Counted from the stretch's first letter, positions 35,000 to 45,000 are shown. The stretch is 61,089 nucleotides of DNA from Actinopolyspora xinjiangensis (GCF_900104475.1 NZ_FNJR01000020.1:1-61089); one strand, 5' to 3'. Numbers and translations are program-made. The notes: generated by a model from the sequence alone, not told the origin.

Positions 35000-35821
35000 G
35001 TGCTGATCCTCGACGGGATGCCCGGGGCAGGCAAAACCACGCTCCTCGGAACACTGCTCACCCAGTGGCAGGCCGTGGTCTTTCCCGAAGCCCGCCCACC
35101 GGCCGAGGGCGGTGACGAGACCGTGCTGCGGCACCTGCTGGCCGAGGATCACGCGCGCACCACCGAGGCCGCCCGGCTGCACACGCACACTCCGGAGCGG
35201 GTGATCGCCTCCGACCGCTGTCACCTCGGAGTGCTGGCCTACCGCTACGCCCTGGCCCGACTCACCGGCCAGTGGCACGACTTCGACCGCGCCCTGGCCC
35301 ACAGCCACGAGCTCGCCCTCGACCAGCGCCACCACAACGACACCGTGCTGATCCTGCACCTGGAACCCGACGAGTCACGACACCGCCGCCGCGACCGAGC
35401 CGATGACCCCCGCTATCGCCTCTGGTACGACCAGGCCTTCCTAGAGGCGTACGGCGAGTTCTTCCGCGAGCTCCCCCGGTGGATCAGCCCCGGGCCCAGT
35501 TGGCAACACCACCAGGTCACCGACACCGACCTGACCGCCACCGCGGCCACCCTGCTGCCCGCACCCACGGCCCCGCTGGCCGTCTCCAACGCCGACCTGG
35601 CCTGCGGACGTGACTGCGGCCAACCGCGCTCGACGAGCGTGACCAGCCCGCACGGACGCACACAACTGTTCAGCCGCGCCCTGCACCACCAACCCCGCGG
35701 CGGGCCGGTGCGCTGCCTGACCAGTGCCACCGAGATCACCGACCATGCTGAAGGGAACCTCGATGGAGGACGACACCGCGACCGCACGCACCCTCCTGGC
35801 GACCTTGGCCAACGACCCTGA
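35000..35821 (+). CDS. P-loop nucleoside/nucleotide kinase-like protein
   Basis: A 273-residue protein starting at GTG 35000. It opens with a strand and Walker A (LILDGMPGAGKTTLLG), then has ERVIASDRCHLGVLAYRYALARL with a DRxH motif as in thymidylate or deoxynucleoside kinases, and an Arg-rich lid (HRRRDRADDPRYR). The last 80 residues are an unrelated-looking Pro/Thr-rich tail. The substrate is unknown. The next gene starts within its last 59 bases. Confidence 0.8.
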   Translation: MLILDGMPGAGKTTLLGTLLTQWQAVVFPEARPPAEGGDETVLRHLLAEDHARTTEAARLHTHTPERVIASDRCHLGVLAYRYALARLTGQWHDFDRALAHSHELALDQRHHNDTVLILHLEPDESRHRRRDRADDPRYRLWYDQAFLEAYGEFFRELPRWISPGPSWQHHQVTDTDLTATAATLLPAPTAPLAVSNADLACGRDCGQPRSTSVTSPHGRTQLFSRALHHQPRGGPVRCLTSATEITDHAEGNLDGGRHRDRTHPPGDLGQRP

Positions 35822-36155
35822 CCCACACACCCAGACAGCCTGGAGCGCCCCCGCCCGACAGACCGCCACAGCGATCCGCGAACACCTCATCAACGCCACC
35901 CAGCACAGACACACCACCGTGACCTTCACCGAACTACACCGCTGGCGCCGCGACCTCGACACCACCCTGGACCACCTCGCCACCACCGACCCCGCTCTAT
36001 GGCGGCACTGGCAGTACCCCGGCACGTGGCTGGACTCCCTGCTACGGCTGCGATCCCTGATCGCCCACGTACTCGCCAAGGCGTACTGGAACGAGACCGA
36101 CCAGGTCGCCTACGCCGAAATGGACATACCCCGCTACCTCTGGGGAGCCCGATGA
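35763..36155 (+). CDS. Small helical hypothetical protein
   Basis: A 130-residue protein from ATG 35763, eight bases after gaagggaac, overlapping the kinase gene by 59 bases in another frame. It is almost all helical (ARTLLATLANDPDPH, then LHRWRRDLDTTLDHLA and LLRLRSLIAHVLAKAYW). Its stop overlaps the next start by four bases. The function is unknown. Confidence 0.65.
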   Translation: MEDDTATARTLLATLANDPDPHTQTAWSAPARQTATAIREHLINATQHRHTTVTFTELHRWRRDLDTTLDHLATTDPALWRHWQYPGTWLDSLLRLRSLIAHVLAKAYWNETDQVAYAEMDIPRYLWGAR

Positions 36156-36583
36156 CACCACCAGAACAATCCACCTCGAACCCCTACACCCGCACCGCCA
36201 ACGAGCTGCTGACCCTGCTCGGCGGGGCCGAAAACATCATCACGGTGACCCACTGCGTCACCCGCCTACGCATCACCCTGGCCGACCACCAGACCGTCGA
36301 CAACACCGGACTACGCGACCACCCCGCCGTTCTCGGCCGCATCGAAAACGACGAGACCTTCCACCTCCTCGTCGGCCCCGCCACAGCCACACCACTCGCC
36401 CACGCCTGCACCGAACTCCTCACCAACCACGACGACAACGTGCATTCAGAAAGGAACATCCCCTTGAACGACTCCCATGAAGAAGAACCTCCGAAGCCGT
36501 CCCCGCACTCTCACGGTCCCCAGCCCGAGCCCCGCGACCCAAAGACCTGGATCTACCGATCGTCTCCTGATCGGAGCACGTGA
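36152..36583 (+). CDS. Free-standing PTS EIIB-like domain protein
   Basis: A 143-residue protein. Residues 10-80 match the type 1 (glucose/sucrose class) EIIB domain of the phosphotransferase system: ANELLTLLGGAENIITVTHCVTRLRITLADHQ, with the phosphorylated Cys near 34 in the usual C-x-T-R-L-R context, then LGRIENDETFHLLVGP. The remainder is a Pro/Glu/Ser-rich tail. No EIIC permease or EIIA is in the window. Translational coupling to the previous gene puts it in the glycosyltransferase operon, so it may be a phosphate or sulphur carrier or a sugar-linked sensor rather than a transporter part. Confidence 0.75.
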   Translation: MTPPEQSTSNPYTRTANELLTLLGGAENIITVTHCVTRLRITLADHQTVDNTGLRDHPAVLGRIENDETFHLLVGPATATPLAHACTELLTNHDDNVHSERNIPLNDSHEEEPPKPSPHSHGPQPEPRDPKTWIYRSSPDRST

Positions 36584-36758
36584 TGATCAGGCCTTCGCTC
36601 ATGTTGTGGAGGATATCCTGCAGGCAGCGCACATCATGCTCGATCACTCGGCGTGGACCGTCGGTGAGAACGGCGTCGTCTGTCGCGGAATCCGCTACGC
36701 AGCGGCGACATGGATGGTCTCAGCCCACCCCACTGCCGTGGGTTCTGCTGGTCGATGA
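36477..36758 (+). CDS. Possible small protein overlapping the EIIB tail
   Basis: A 93-residue frame from ATG 36477. Its second half (DDQAFAHVVEDILQAAHIML, then DHSAWTVGENGVVCRGIRYA) looks like real protein, but there is no ribosome site and it overlaps the EIIB gene by 107 bases. It may be the last gene of the operon or a remnant. Confidence 0.35.
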   Translation: MKKNLRSRPRTLTVPSPSPATQRPGSTDRLLIGARDDQAFAHVVEDILQAAHIMLDHSAWTVGENGVVCRGIRYAAATWMVSAHPTAVGSAGR

Positions 36759-36977
36759 ACTGCGAGAACCACACAGCCCCACAGGGCGAGCACCCCACCC
36801 CGTCTGCAAGGTGATCGATCCCGCACAGCTATACGTCCAAACCGACACTCCCGGTCGGGAGGACAGCTCAGCGAGCTCCGCACGGGCTCACGGCAGATGA
36901 TGCCACCGCCCGCTGCACGGCGACAGCTCTTATCGCGTTCAGTCCACGATGGCGTGACCAGGACGATCTGACGGTCA

Positions 36978-38192
36978 TCATTCTTCGGAGTAGGTAACGA
37001 GGAGTTTGCTGTGCCGCTTGTCGATGGATGCTCGCGGGGGGTTGGTGTGGGCTGGGTAGGCGGTCACGGTGGGGCGTGCGTCGCGGGCGGGTGACCAGTG
37101 GTCGATCATCTCGATCAGTCGGTCGGTCAGGGTTTCGGCGGCCGGTCCGTGGCCGATCGCGCCGAGTTCCCAGCGGGAGCCGTTGTCGGTCTGGTGTCGG
37201 TGCTTGGTCACGTAGGCCAGTGATTCGCCCGCCGCGAGTGCTGGGGACCGCATCGGCGCAAGCGGGTCGGCGACCTCGCTGGGCACGTCCGGGTGTACGT
37301 CGAGTCGGCAAGTGCGGTTGTCCTCGGCGGTCATCCGCAGCCAGATCCCGTCGAAGGGTTCGCTACCGCCCATCGTGTGCCCGGACCAGCGTGTGATGCT
37401 CGGAGCATCGAGCACGCCGTGCAGCGTGTTGTGATCGAGTGGTTGGTCGCGGTCCCAGTGCAGACTGATGGTGCCGTCGTCGGTGATCGCGCCGCTCTGT
37501 TCTCCTTCGGTCTCCCCGGTCAGGTTCACAAAGCCGCACAACTCCACCGAGTCCGAGACGAGCGTGCCGTCCTGTTCGGCGAAGGCCACGGCGCGGGTTT
37601 GGCCGCGCCAGCGCAGGGGGAGCACCATGCGTCCGCCGGGGATGAGTTGGTGCCACCAGGCCGGTGGGATGTCCCAGGGGGAGACGGTGGCGATGATCCG
37701 GTCGTAGGGTCCGTGCTCGGCTACCCCGTCGGTGCCGTCCCCGGTGACCACACGCACGTCGCCGTACCCGGCCGCGTTGAGATTTCGTCGGGCCTGCGTG
37801 GTGACGTCGGGGTCCACGTCGATGGTGGTCACGAGTTGCGTGTCGCCGGTGAGGTCGGCGAGCAGGGCGGCGTTGTAGCCGGTTCCGACGCCGATCTCCA
37901 GCACACGATCGCCGGGGCGCACGTCGAGTTGGTCGAGCATCATCGCCACGACGAACGGGGCGCTGGCACAGCTCAGGGAGCTGCCGTCGGCGAACCGGTG
38001 GGTGATCACCGCTTGGAACGGGTGGTACGCGGTGTCCAGGTCGTGTCCGGGCACGAAGTCGTGGCGCGGCATGTCCCGCAGGACCTGCTCCACACGCGAG
38101 TTCGCGGCGAATCCTTTGCTGCGGACTTTCTCGACCATGCGGGCACGCAGTTCCTCGGCTGACGCGGCCTCGGTGGTGATCTCGGTGTTCAT
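36978..38192 (-). CDS. FxLD-system O-methyltransferase 1 (PIMT-like)
   Basis: A 404-residue SAM-dependent methyltransferase of the protein-L-isoaspartate methyltransferase superfamily, closest to the FxLD lanthipeptide type. It has VEQVLRDMPRHDFVPGHD at the front, the SAM motif RVLEIGVGTGYNAALL near 100, TTIDVDPDV and YDRIIATVSPWDIPPAWW. The extra C-terminal domain of about 190 residues is typical of lanthipeptide-associated enzymes. ATG 38192 follows gcaaggaagg. It would methylate an Asp side chain of the peptide, giving a methyl ester, succinimide or isoAsp. It lies at the 3' end of the cluster, next to a LanC remnant. Confidence 0.9.
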   Translation of the reverse strand: MNTEITTEAASAEELRARMVEKVRSKGFAANSRVEQVLRDMPRHDFVPGHDLDTAYHPFQAVITHRFADGSSLSCASAPFVVAMMLDQLDVRPGDRVLEIGVGTGYNAALLADLTGDTQLVTTIDVDPDVTTQARRNLNAAGYGDVRVVTGDGTDGVAEHGPYDRIIATVSPWDIPPAWWHQLIPGGRMVLPLRWRGQTRAVAFAEQDGTLVSDSVELCGFVNLTGETEGEQSGAITDDGTISLHWDRDQPLDHNTLHGVLDAPSITRWSGHTMGGSEPFDGIWLRMTAEDNRTCRLDVHPDVPSEVADPLAPMRSPALAAGESLAYVTKHRHQTDNGSRWELGAIGHGPAAETLTDRLIEMIDHWSPARDARPTVTAYPAHTNPPRASIDKRHSKLLVTYSEE

Positions 38193-38220
38193 CGTGTCCC
38201 TTCCTTGCTTCTTCGTCGTG

Positions 38221-38523
38221 TCAACCATCCAGCAGCAGGCAGGCATCCCACCGCGTGACGGGGGGCTGATCGGTGGTGACGGCGTGCAGCGCCAGCCGGG
38301 CTCCCGTTGCTCCGGTGAGCAGGCCCGCCGCCGGTGAGGAGTGCTCGTCCAGCCGCTCCGTGACTCGGTCGATCAGCCTCGGCAGGTGCGCGCGGAGCCG
38401 CGGGGCGTGCTGGCTCATGCGCCAGGTGGTGTGCAGCAGCCCCGCCCACCCGTGGCAAAGGGAGACGTCTGTGAGCTGGGCGAGCTGCCCGTTGTCGGCC
38501 CTGGTAACGACATCTAGCCGGGT
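38221..38523 (-). pseudogene. Remnant of a second LanC-like cyclase
   Basis: About 100 codons in one minus-strand frame end in VTRWDACLLLDG, closely matching the end of the intact LanC (TGWDTCLLLA). Upstream in the same frame are the zinc-ligand motif LTDVSLCHGWAGLLHTTWRM and SSPAAGLLTGATGARLALHAV, again parallel to LanC. Everything before the CHG motif is missing, including the first zinc Cys, so it cannot be a complete cyclase. Confidence 0.75.
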
Positions 38524-38717
38524 CGGTGGCGGGCGTCGTACGGGGCGGTCGAGGCGAACAACTCGGTGGGGACGTGGAAGACATTCAACAGTTCTCCAGT
38601 CACGGGCACGGCTGTGTAGTCGCTGAGCAGTTCTCGAGACGTGTCCCAGGGCCTGACGAGCGGGAAAGTGACGTCAGCTCCCAGGGTGGATTTTCCACGT
38701 GCTGCCGTTTCACGGTC
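38524..38717 (-). other. Open stretch between the TPR gene and the LanC remnant
   Basis: After the stop of the TPR-like gene the same frame stays open for about 65 codons (TLGADVTFPLVRPWDTSREL, then PVTGELLNVFHVPTELFAST) to a stop at about 38518, without a start codon. It reads like the end of a protein, so it is probably another remnant of the deleted copy of the cluster. Confidence 0.4.
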
Positions 38718-39977
38718 TTAGTAGCGAGGTATCCCTCGCGGCGCTGCCTCTGTCGTGTCTCCCGGTCCGGCCAGGTCATCGCCGAGTTCGCCCGGTGGCT
38801 GTGGGGCAGTCGTGCTGGGGTAGTTCCTTCGGGGCTGGTCGTGAGCTGACTGTGGTCGTGTGAGTGCGTGAGCCAGGCTGGTTTCGCTTGCGGCTATTGC
38901 GTCGGTGAGTTCGGTGAGGGGCTCGGCTGGTGCTTCCTCGCCGTGGTGGAGGCCGGCGGTGGTGATGATGTGGGTTAGCGCGTGCTGGTCAGTGTCGGAC
39001 ATGTTCTGCGCGCAGGCTGGGTGGGTGAGCACGTCGTGGGCGGCGTAGGCGTCTGCTGCGGCGATGGCTTGTCGAGTGATGTCGGTGGTGATTGGTGTGT
39101 GAGGTGTGTGGTTGGTGAGGTCGAGTACGCATAGACCGAGGCGGCAGCGAAACACCGGTGGTGTGGACTGGTGGGGGAGTGCGAGGTAGCGCTCGACCAT
39201 CTCTGTGTCAGCTGGCTGGGTCTCGCGTTCTGCGGTGGTCAGGCACAGCGTGGTGAGGTAGGACGCGACGGCTTGTTCCCACGTTTCCGGGGTGGAGCTG
39301 TGTGCGAGCAGGTCGAGGGCGTGCTCGTGGTCGTCGTTGATGATGCGGGTGAGGATGGCGACTTGTCTGCCGTCGAGCATGCGGTCGCCGATGCCTTTGT
39401 GGCGTTCGAGGTGTTCGAGCGCGTCGTTCCATCGTCCGGCTCGGGTCAGGGCTCGGGTGCCGTCGGCCAGCAGCACTGTCCAGAGGAATCGGGCGAGGTC
39501 GCCTCGTGCTGCGCTGTGATCGTCGGTGAGGTCGGTGAGGTCGATGTTCCGACCGTCGATCGTGGTCGCCGTTCTCGTGCGCAGGGCTTGGTAGGCGTGG
39601 GTGAACAGCTGGTGGGCGCGGTTGGCCTGCCCGGTGCGGATGTGCAGTCGTCCGAGGTTGACGAGGGGTTGCAGGGCGAGTTTGGCCGTTGTCGGTGCCA
39701 GCGGCCGGTGGGCGTGGAAGAGGTCGAATTGTCGCCGGCACAGCTGGTGGGCGCGGTCGGGCAGGCCGCAGTCGCTGAGGATGAGCGCGGCCTTGTTGCA
39801 GGCTTCGGCGGCGGTGGTGATGCGTTGTTCCGGTGGGCCGTGTGCGGCGATGTGGGCGAGGTGGTTGATCTCGTCGACGCGCTCGGTGAGTGCTCGGCAG
39901 GCGGGCCGTGGCCGTGGCAGGAGCGGGAACCACGCGGCGAGTCGTTCGTGGAGGTGGTCGTTGCTCGGGAGGGGCAT
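38718..39977 (-). CDS. TPR-like helical protein of the lanthipeptide cluster
   Basis: A 419-residue helical-repeat protein: ITTAAEACNKAALILSDCGLPDRAHQL, LGRLHIRTGQANRAHQLFTHAYQAL and TRALTRAGRWNDALEHLERH are TPR-like pairs. Such proteins without an HTH occur in actinobacterial lanthipeptide clusters and may be scaffolds or regulators. It starts 13 bases after the SpaB_C gene stop, in the same operon. The C-terminal 60 residues are Pro-rich and probably disordered. Confidence 0.75.
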   Translation of the reverse strand: MPLPSNDHLHERLAAWFPLLPRPRPACRALTERVDEINHLAHIAAHGPPEQRITTAAEACNKAALILSDCGLPDRAHQLCRRQFDLFHAHRPLAPTTAKLALQPLVNLGRLHIRTGQANRAHQLFTHAYQALRTRTATTIDGRNIDLTDLTDDHSAARGDLARFLWTVLLADGTRALTRAGRWNDALEHLERHKGIGDRMLDGRQVAILTRIINDDHEHALDLLAHSSTPETWEQAVASYLTTLCLTTAERETQPADTEMVERYLALPHQSTPPVFRCRLGLCVLDLTNHTPHTPITTDITRQAIAAADAYAAHDVLTHPACAQNMSDTDQHALTHIITTAGLHHGEEAPAEPLTELTDAIAASETSLAHALTRPQSAHDQPRRNYPSTTAPQPPGELGDDLAGPGDTTEAAPRGIPRY

Positions 39978-39990
39978 CGCAAGGGTCCGA

Positions 39991-40824
39991 TCAGTCGAAG
40001 ACGAGCGTGGCCGCGGTGTGGGCGAGCAGGGTCTGGCTTGCGGGGCTGAGACCGAAGCGGTTGAACGCGAACAGGGCGTGGTGGGCCAGCACGGCGCGCA
40101 GGCCGCGCTCGAGGACGCCCTCGTGGGCCAGGCGCGCTAGCTGTGTGCCCGCGTCGTCGAAGGCGGTGAACCAGTCCGCCGCGACGGCGAGGCCGCTGGT
40201 GGGATCGCGTGCCAGCTGCGCGGTGTCGACGGTCATCAGGCGACGTAGTGCGGGGTGCAGCGCGTGCACGGTCTCCGGTGGGAGCTCGTGGATCGGGCGA
40301 CGGTTCTGCGCGATCCGGGCCCAGATGTCTCCCTGCTCGTACCAGTCCTGCCCGGCCGCGCGGAACAGGCGGCTGCACAGCAGCATCGCAAGTTCTTTTC
40401 GCTGCACCCTCCGGGGCGCGGTGTCGAGGTGGTTGAGGTAGGTCAGGATGTGGTGGCTGTCCTGGTGGAACAGGGTGTGGGCCAGCGCCATGCCGGTGGC
40501 CCCGCCGAAGGCGTGGACCTCGGGTTCGTAGATGACCGGGGTGGCCCGGGGAAGGTGCGCGTGGAGGAGGGCGAGCGCCTCGGAGACGGTGTCTTCGTCT
40601 GGTCCCTGGATGCGCACTCGCCAGCACGGGCGCGGAGCTCCCTGCGCGGCGACGCCGTGGCCATCGGGGTGTAGCTGTTCGGCCTTGCGTGTGAAGAACC
40701 AGGCTTCGATCAGCCCGGCGTGGCTGGCTTCGGTGAGGGCGGGCCCGAGGTGGGTCACTGCGGTGTGTTCGACGGTGTCCCAGTCGTCGAATCGAACGTT
40801 GAGTTGGCGCCAGGACGGGGTCAC
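39991..40824 (-). CDS. Thiopeptide-type bacteriocin biosynthesis protein (SpaB_C-like)
   Basis: A 277-residue protein of the stand-alone SpaB C-terminal family: WRQLNVRFDDWDTVEHTAVTHL at the start, EAWFFTRK, CWRVRIQG, VIYEPEVHAFGG and SHHILTYLN are characteristic. In glutamylation-dependent dehydratases this fold removes glutamate from glutamylated Ser/Thr. Here LanB has its own copy at its C-terminus, so this second copy may act on other residues or bind the peptide. GTG 40824 follows acaaggagcc, 20 bases after the LanC stop. Confidence 0.9.
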   Translation of the reverse strand: MTPSWRQLNVRFDDWDTVEHTAVTHLGPALTEASHAGLIEAWFFTRKAEQLHPDGHGVAAQGAPRPCWRVRIQGPDEDTVSEALALLHAHLPRATPVIYEPEVHAFGGATGMALAHTLFHQDSHHILTYLNHLDTAPRRVQRKELAMLLCSRLFRAAGQDWYEQGDIWARIAQNRRPIHELPPETVHALHPALRRLMTVDTAQLARDPTSGLAVAADWFTAFDDAGTQLARLAHEGVLERGLRAVLAHHALFAFNRFGLSPASQTLLAHTAATLVFD

Positions 40825-40843
40825 GCGATGGCTCCTTGTCGGG

Positions 40844-42073
40844 TCAGGCCAGCAGCAGGCAGGTATCCCAGCCGGTGTGCGGTGCCTGGTGGGTGCCGAG
40901 GGTGTGCAGGGCCAGGGCGATGCCGGCGGTTCCGTCGAGGAGTTCGGGATCTGACGGGGGTGGTGACAGCCGTGCGAGGAGCCGTCGGCACAGGTGGGGC
41001 AGTTCGCCGGTGATCTCGCCGGTGTCGGCGTCGGCGGCCATGCGCCAGGCGGTCTGGCCGATTCCGGCCAGCCCGTGGCACAGGCCGGTGTCGGTGACGC
41101 GGTCGAGCTGGTCGGGCTCGCGCAGCAGGCCCAGCATCGCGGCCTCGGCGGTGCGTTGTCGGGCGGTGTCGCCGGTGGCGATCCCGGCGAGTTGCAGTGC
41201 GCGGGCCAGCCCGGCGGTGCCGTAACACCAGCGCGGCGCTTGTCGCTGGGAGGGGGCGATCTGTCCGGTTTCGACGTTGGTGCGGGTGATCACTCCGGGC
41301 CACCAGGGGCCCGGTTGTTGCCAGGTGTCGAGCCAGCTGCAGATCCGTTCGAGCGCGTCGCGCTGGCCGTCGACAGCCACACCGCGCAGCAGGGCCAGGG
41401 ACAACAGCGCCAGTGGTCCGGCGATGCCGTGGGACAGGCCGATATTTCCGTGCCCACCGGGGAAATCGGCGGTGATCTCTCCGTTGGGCGAGACCTCGGT
41501 CCACCATCCTGGTAGGCCGTCCGAGGTGGACGGCAGGGGTTCGGTCAGCCGGACGAGGTAGTTCAGCACGGCGCGGGTGATGGCGTGCCGGCGGTGGTGG
41601 CGCAGGTGGTAGGCGCCGAGTCCGGCCAGGCCCCGGAAGAGGTCGAACTCGGACAGCAGGGGGAGCTCGCCCCGATCGAGACGCGCGTGGGCCAGGGTGA
41701 GACGGGCCCGGGTCAGTGCGATGGTTTTGCTGTCCAGTGCGGCCAGCACGGGGGGACACCGGTGGGGCTCGTCGGCGACCGAGCGGGTGAGAAACCCCAG
41801 CGCCGGTGCCCCGTAGAACAGGGTCGCGTTGCGGCCGGTGGAGACTTCCTCGCGTGCGGCCGCGGTCAGCCAGGCGCGGGCGGTGTCCCAGCTGCCGCGG
41901 CCGCTGCGGGCACGTTCGAGGTGCAGCAGCGCGAGGCCGGCCGCGCCGCCGAGCAGCGACTGCGGCCGGGTGCGGCCCACGCCGCCGTGCGGGTAGAGCG
42001 TGTGCGGGTCGGAAAGAGGCTCGGCGAGCTCGTCGACCGCGGCGAGGATGTCGACGGTGTTGAGGGTGTTCAC
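40844..42073 (-). CDS. lanC: Lanthionine synthetase C-family cyclase
   Basis: A 409-residue LanC. The zinc ligands are present: Cys in RWCYGTAGL near 282, and Cys-His in GLCHGLAGIG near 331. The repeated G-x-x-G helical hairpins (SLLGGAAGLALLHL, GLAGLGAYHL, GIAGPLALLSLALL, LDGTAGIALALH) give the alpha/alpha barrel. It would join Cys thiols to dehydrated Ser/Thr in the FxLD peptide. Its GTG overlaps the LanB stop (gtga), so the two are made together. The C-terminal WDTCLLLA is also seen in the remnant at 38221. Confidence 0.95.
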   Translation of the reverse strand: MNTLNTVDILAAVDELAEPLSDPHTLYPHGGVGRTRPQSLLGGAAGLALLHLERARSGRGSWDTARAWLTAAAREEVSTGRNATLFYGAPALGFLTRSVADEPHRCPPVLAALDSKTIALTRARLTLAHARLDRGELPLLSEFDLFRGLAGLGAYHLRHHRRHAITRAVLNYLVRLTEPLPSTSDGLPGWWTEVSPNGEITADFPGGHGNIGLSHGIAGPLALLSLALLRGVAVDGQRDALERICSWLDTWQQPGPWWPGVITRTNVETGQIAPSQRQAPRWCYGTAGLARALQLAGIATGDTARQRTAEAAMLGLLREPDQLDRVTDTGLCHGLAGIGQTAWRMAADADTGEITGELPHLCRRLLARLSPPPSDPELLDGTAGIALALHTLGTHQAPHTGWDTCLLLA

Positions 42074-45000
42074 GGGGCTCCCTGGGTGCGGGCGGTCCAG
42101 CTCAGAGCGGCGGCGCGGGCCAGGCGCAGGCACGTCCGCTCGGTCTCGGGAGCCACGCCGGTCATGCGCACGTGGTGCAGGTGCAGCAGGTCGGTCAGCA
42201 CGCCGGCGGGTTCGCGGTGCCCGGACTCGGTCAGGGTGCTGCGGTAGGCGGTCAGCGCTGTCCGACGCCGGTGCCAGGCGGCCGCGAGGTCCTCGCCGCC
42301 CGGCAGGGCGCGTACCGCGGCCCAGTCCTCGCGTGGCTCGGCCAGCCGCAGTGCCTGTTCACGCAGAGCTCGCTCGGGGGCCGGGCCCGAGGGGGTGTGG
42401 GCGTGCTCGATCAGCCACCGCATTCCGGTGGCCGGATCGTCGTGGAACGAGCACACGAGCTGGACCATGCTCGCCGCGGTCAGAGCCAGCGGCCGAGCAC
42501 CGTCGTGGTGCTCGATAGCGTGCAGCTGGGCGAGCACCGCGCTCGAATCGGCGGCGAAGACCGACTCGGCGGCCCGCATCGCCGTTCCGGCGCCGAACCG
42601 GCCGGTTTCGGGATAGTAGGTGTCGACCTGGGCGCGGCCTACGAGCCCCCGCTGGCGCAGCTGGGCGAGCCAGGCGTTGACCCTGGCCAGAACAGGGGCG
42701 CTCTCGTCGTGCTGGCCGACCCGGATCCGCAGCCGCAGGTGCGGATCCGGGTCGGCATAGCGCACGAACCACCACTCCGGCGCGGTGTCCCAGCTCGACA
42801 GCAGCTCGGGCAGATGATTCGTGAGCACCGTGTTCTGCCGGTGGGGATGCCCGTAGAGCTTGAGGTAGAGCCAGGACTCGCTGCCGGGCAGGTGCCCGTG
42901 CCCGCGGTCGAGGTGCTGGGCCGACCACCTCGGCGGCGAAGCGGCCGTGGCGGTGGTCGCCAGCGGGATCACCACCTCGTGGGCGTGCCCGTCGAACCAG
43001 CCGAACTCCTCGTCGGCCGGTGCTTCCCGCAGGGTGACTTCTCCCGTGCGTTCCAGCTCGGTGCGCAGCAGGGACACGTGCGCCGGAGTGTGCAGATGCA
43101 GCCGCATCCGCTGATCGCTGTCACCGAGAGAGACCAGATCCGGCACGGCGAAGTGCTGCCGCCACGCTTGAAAGCCCTGCATCCAGTCCTGCCACGAGGC
43201 CCCGGAACCGGGAAGCTCGCTTGCTTCCAACCGCCACCGCGCTGGTGCCAGGATCGTGCGACGGTAGCGCACTCGGGGCAGAAACGGCAGCCGAGCCGCC
43301 GCTGCCCACGAGAACGGCACGCACGGCCTGGCACGGGCGGTGCTGAGCTCGGTGACGAACCGCACGAGCGGATGCGCGTGGCCGACCATCTCCACCGCGT
43401 TGAAACCCACCGGTTCGACCGGACGCTGCTGCGACAGCGACAGCAGCACCAGCCGTTCGGCGTCGGCGGTGACGGCGAGATCGTCCAACGGCACCACATC
43501 GTGACCCGACTCGCGGTGTTCGCCCAGCGAGACCACCGCGGGCAGCACCTGTCGACTGCGAGCGACGTTGTCGGTGCGCGCATACAGCGCCGGCGCCGAG
43601 ATCTGGGCCGGGCGCGCGTTCGCACACACTGTGGGCAGTTCGGCATAGGCCGCGACCGCACGCTGCTGGTCCTCGTCGTCGAGCAGGTCGACAAAGCGGC
43701 CGGTGGTAGCTCCGGCCGAGCGTGAGACCCCGGCCAGAGCCAGCTCGAACTCGCCGCGATCAAGGGCGTCCCGCGTCCGGGCCCGCACCTGCACGCGCAG
43801 CTCGGTATGCGGCTGGACCGTCGTCTCCCTCGTCCCCGCGGTCTCGAGACGACTGATCGTGGCCTCGTCGAGCACGATTTCGGTACGGCCTTCCCAGACC
43901 GCTCGCTGGGCCAGGGCCAGCAACTCCGCATCCCGCTCCGAGACCGGACCGGATTCCGGTGTGCCCCACGGGCAGTCGCGGTAACCGGCCGGGAAACCGA
44001 GTCCGGTATCGGCCACCAGCTCGGCCACCGGCACGACCGCTCGTGGCCCGTACCGTTCCAGGAACCGACCGTGGTACTGCCGCCACGCCGGGGTGCCGAA
44101 CGGCTCCGAAGCCAGCCGCACCAACGCCGCGGCCGCGGCTTCGGCCTCCCGGGCCACCCCCTGCGGCAGGGTCAGGTCACAGTCCAACCGCAGATCCACC
44201 CCGACCGGCCGCTGGCTCGGCGCCAGCCGGGTCATCGCCCGCGAGAGCCCGGCACGGCGCTGGTCTGCTCGGGTCGGTGCGCCAACGGCGTTGTGCCCCA
44301 CCATGTCCTGGTGGAGGGCACGGAGCTGGGCCACCCGCCCCGACACCCCGGCCATCGTGTCGGCCTCGATCTCGTCCAGCGCCGCCACGACATGGGCCAG
44401 GGGATCGGTGGCCGTCATGGGAGCCCGCACCTGAGTGATCAGGAACCCCTGCTCAACCAGCGCCCCCAGCATCGGCTCCACTGCGGCGGCGGAGGCGTTG
44501 ACCTCAGCCGCGACCTTCTCGGCCGCCTCGCACACCCGGATCGGCGCGGCCACGGCCCGCATGATGGCCCGCACCACCCGGCTGTGGCGCACCGAGACCT
44601 CTCCCAGCCAGCCGTCCTCGGAACGGCGCTGCCAGCCCAGCACCATCCTGCCGTCACGGACCACAGCGGCCGAGTTCGCCACAACCAGCAGCCGGGCACG
44701 CAGCTGCGGATCAGACTCCAGATCCGCCAGTACCGCCGACAACCACTCCGCATCGACCCGCGCCACCGCCCGAGGCCGGTGGCCCCAGCGCACCGTCGTG
44801 GCACGGTCGAACCGGGCAGCGGCAACGCCCGCGAACAACCCGAACGGGGTCGCCCGAGTGGTGGCACGCAGCAGATACCGCATCATCGAACTCGTCACAC
44901 GACGAACCTCACGGGCACGCAGCTCCTCGCCCGCGCAGATCGCACGCACACGATCGGCCAGCACCGGGCTGGCCACCTCCACGGCCGCCGCGAACTCCTC

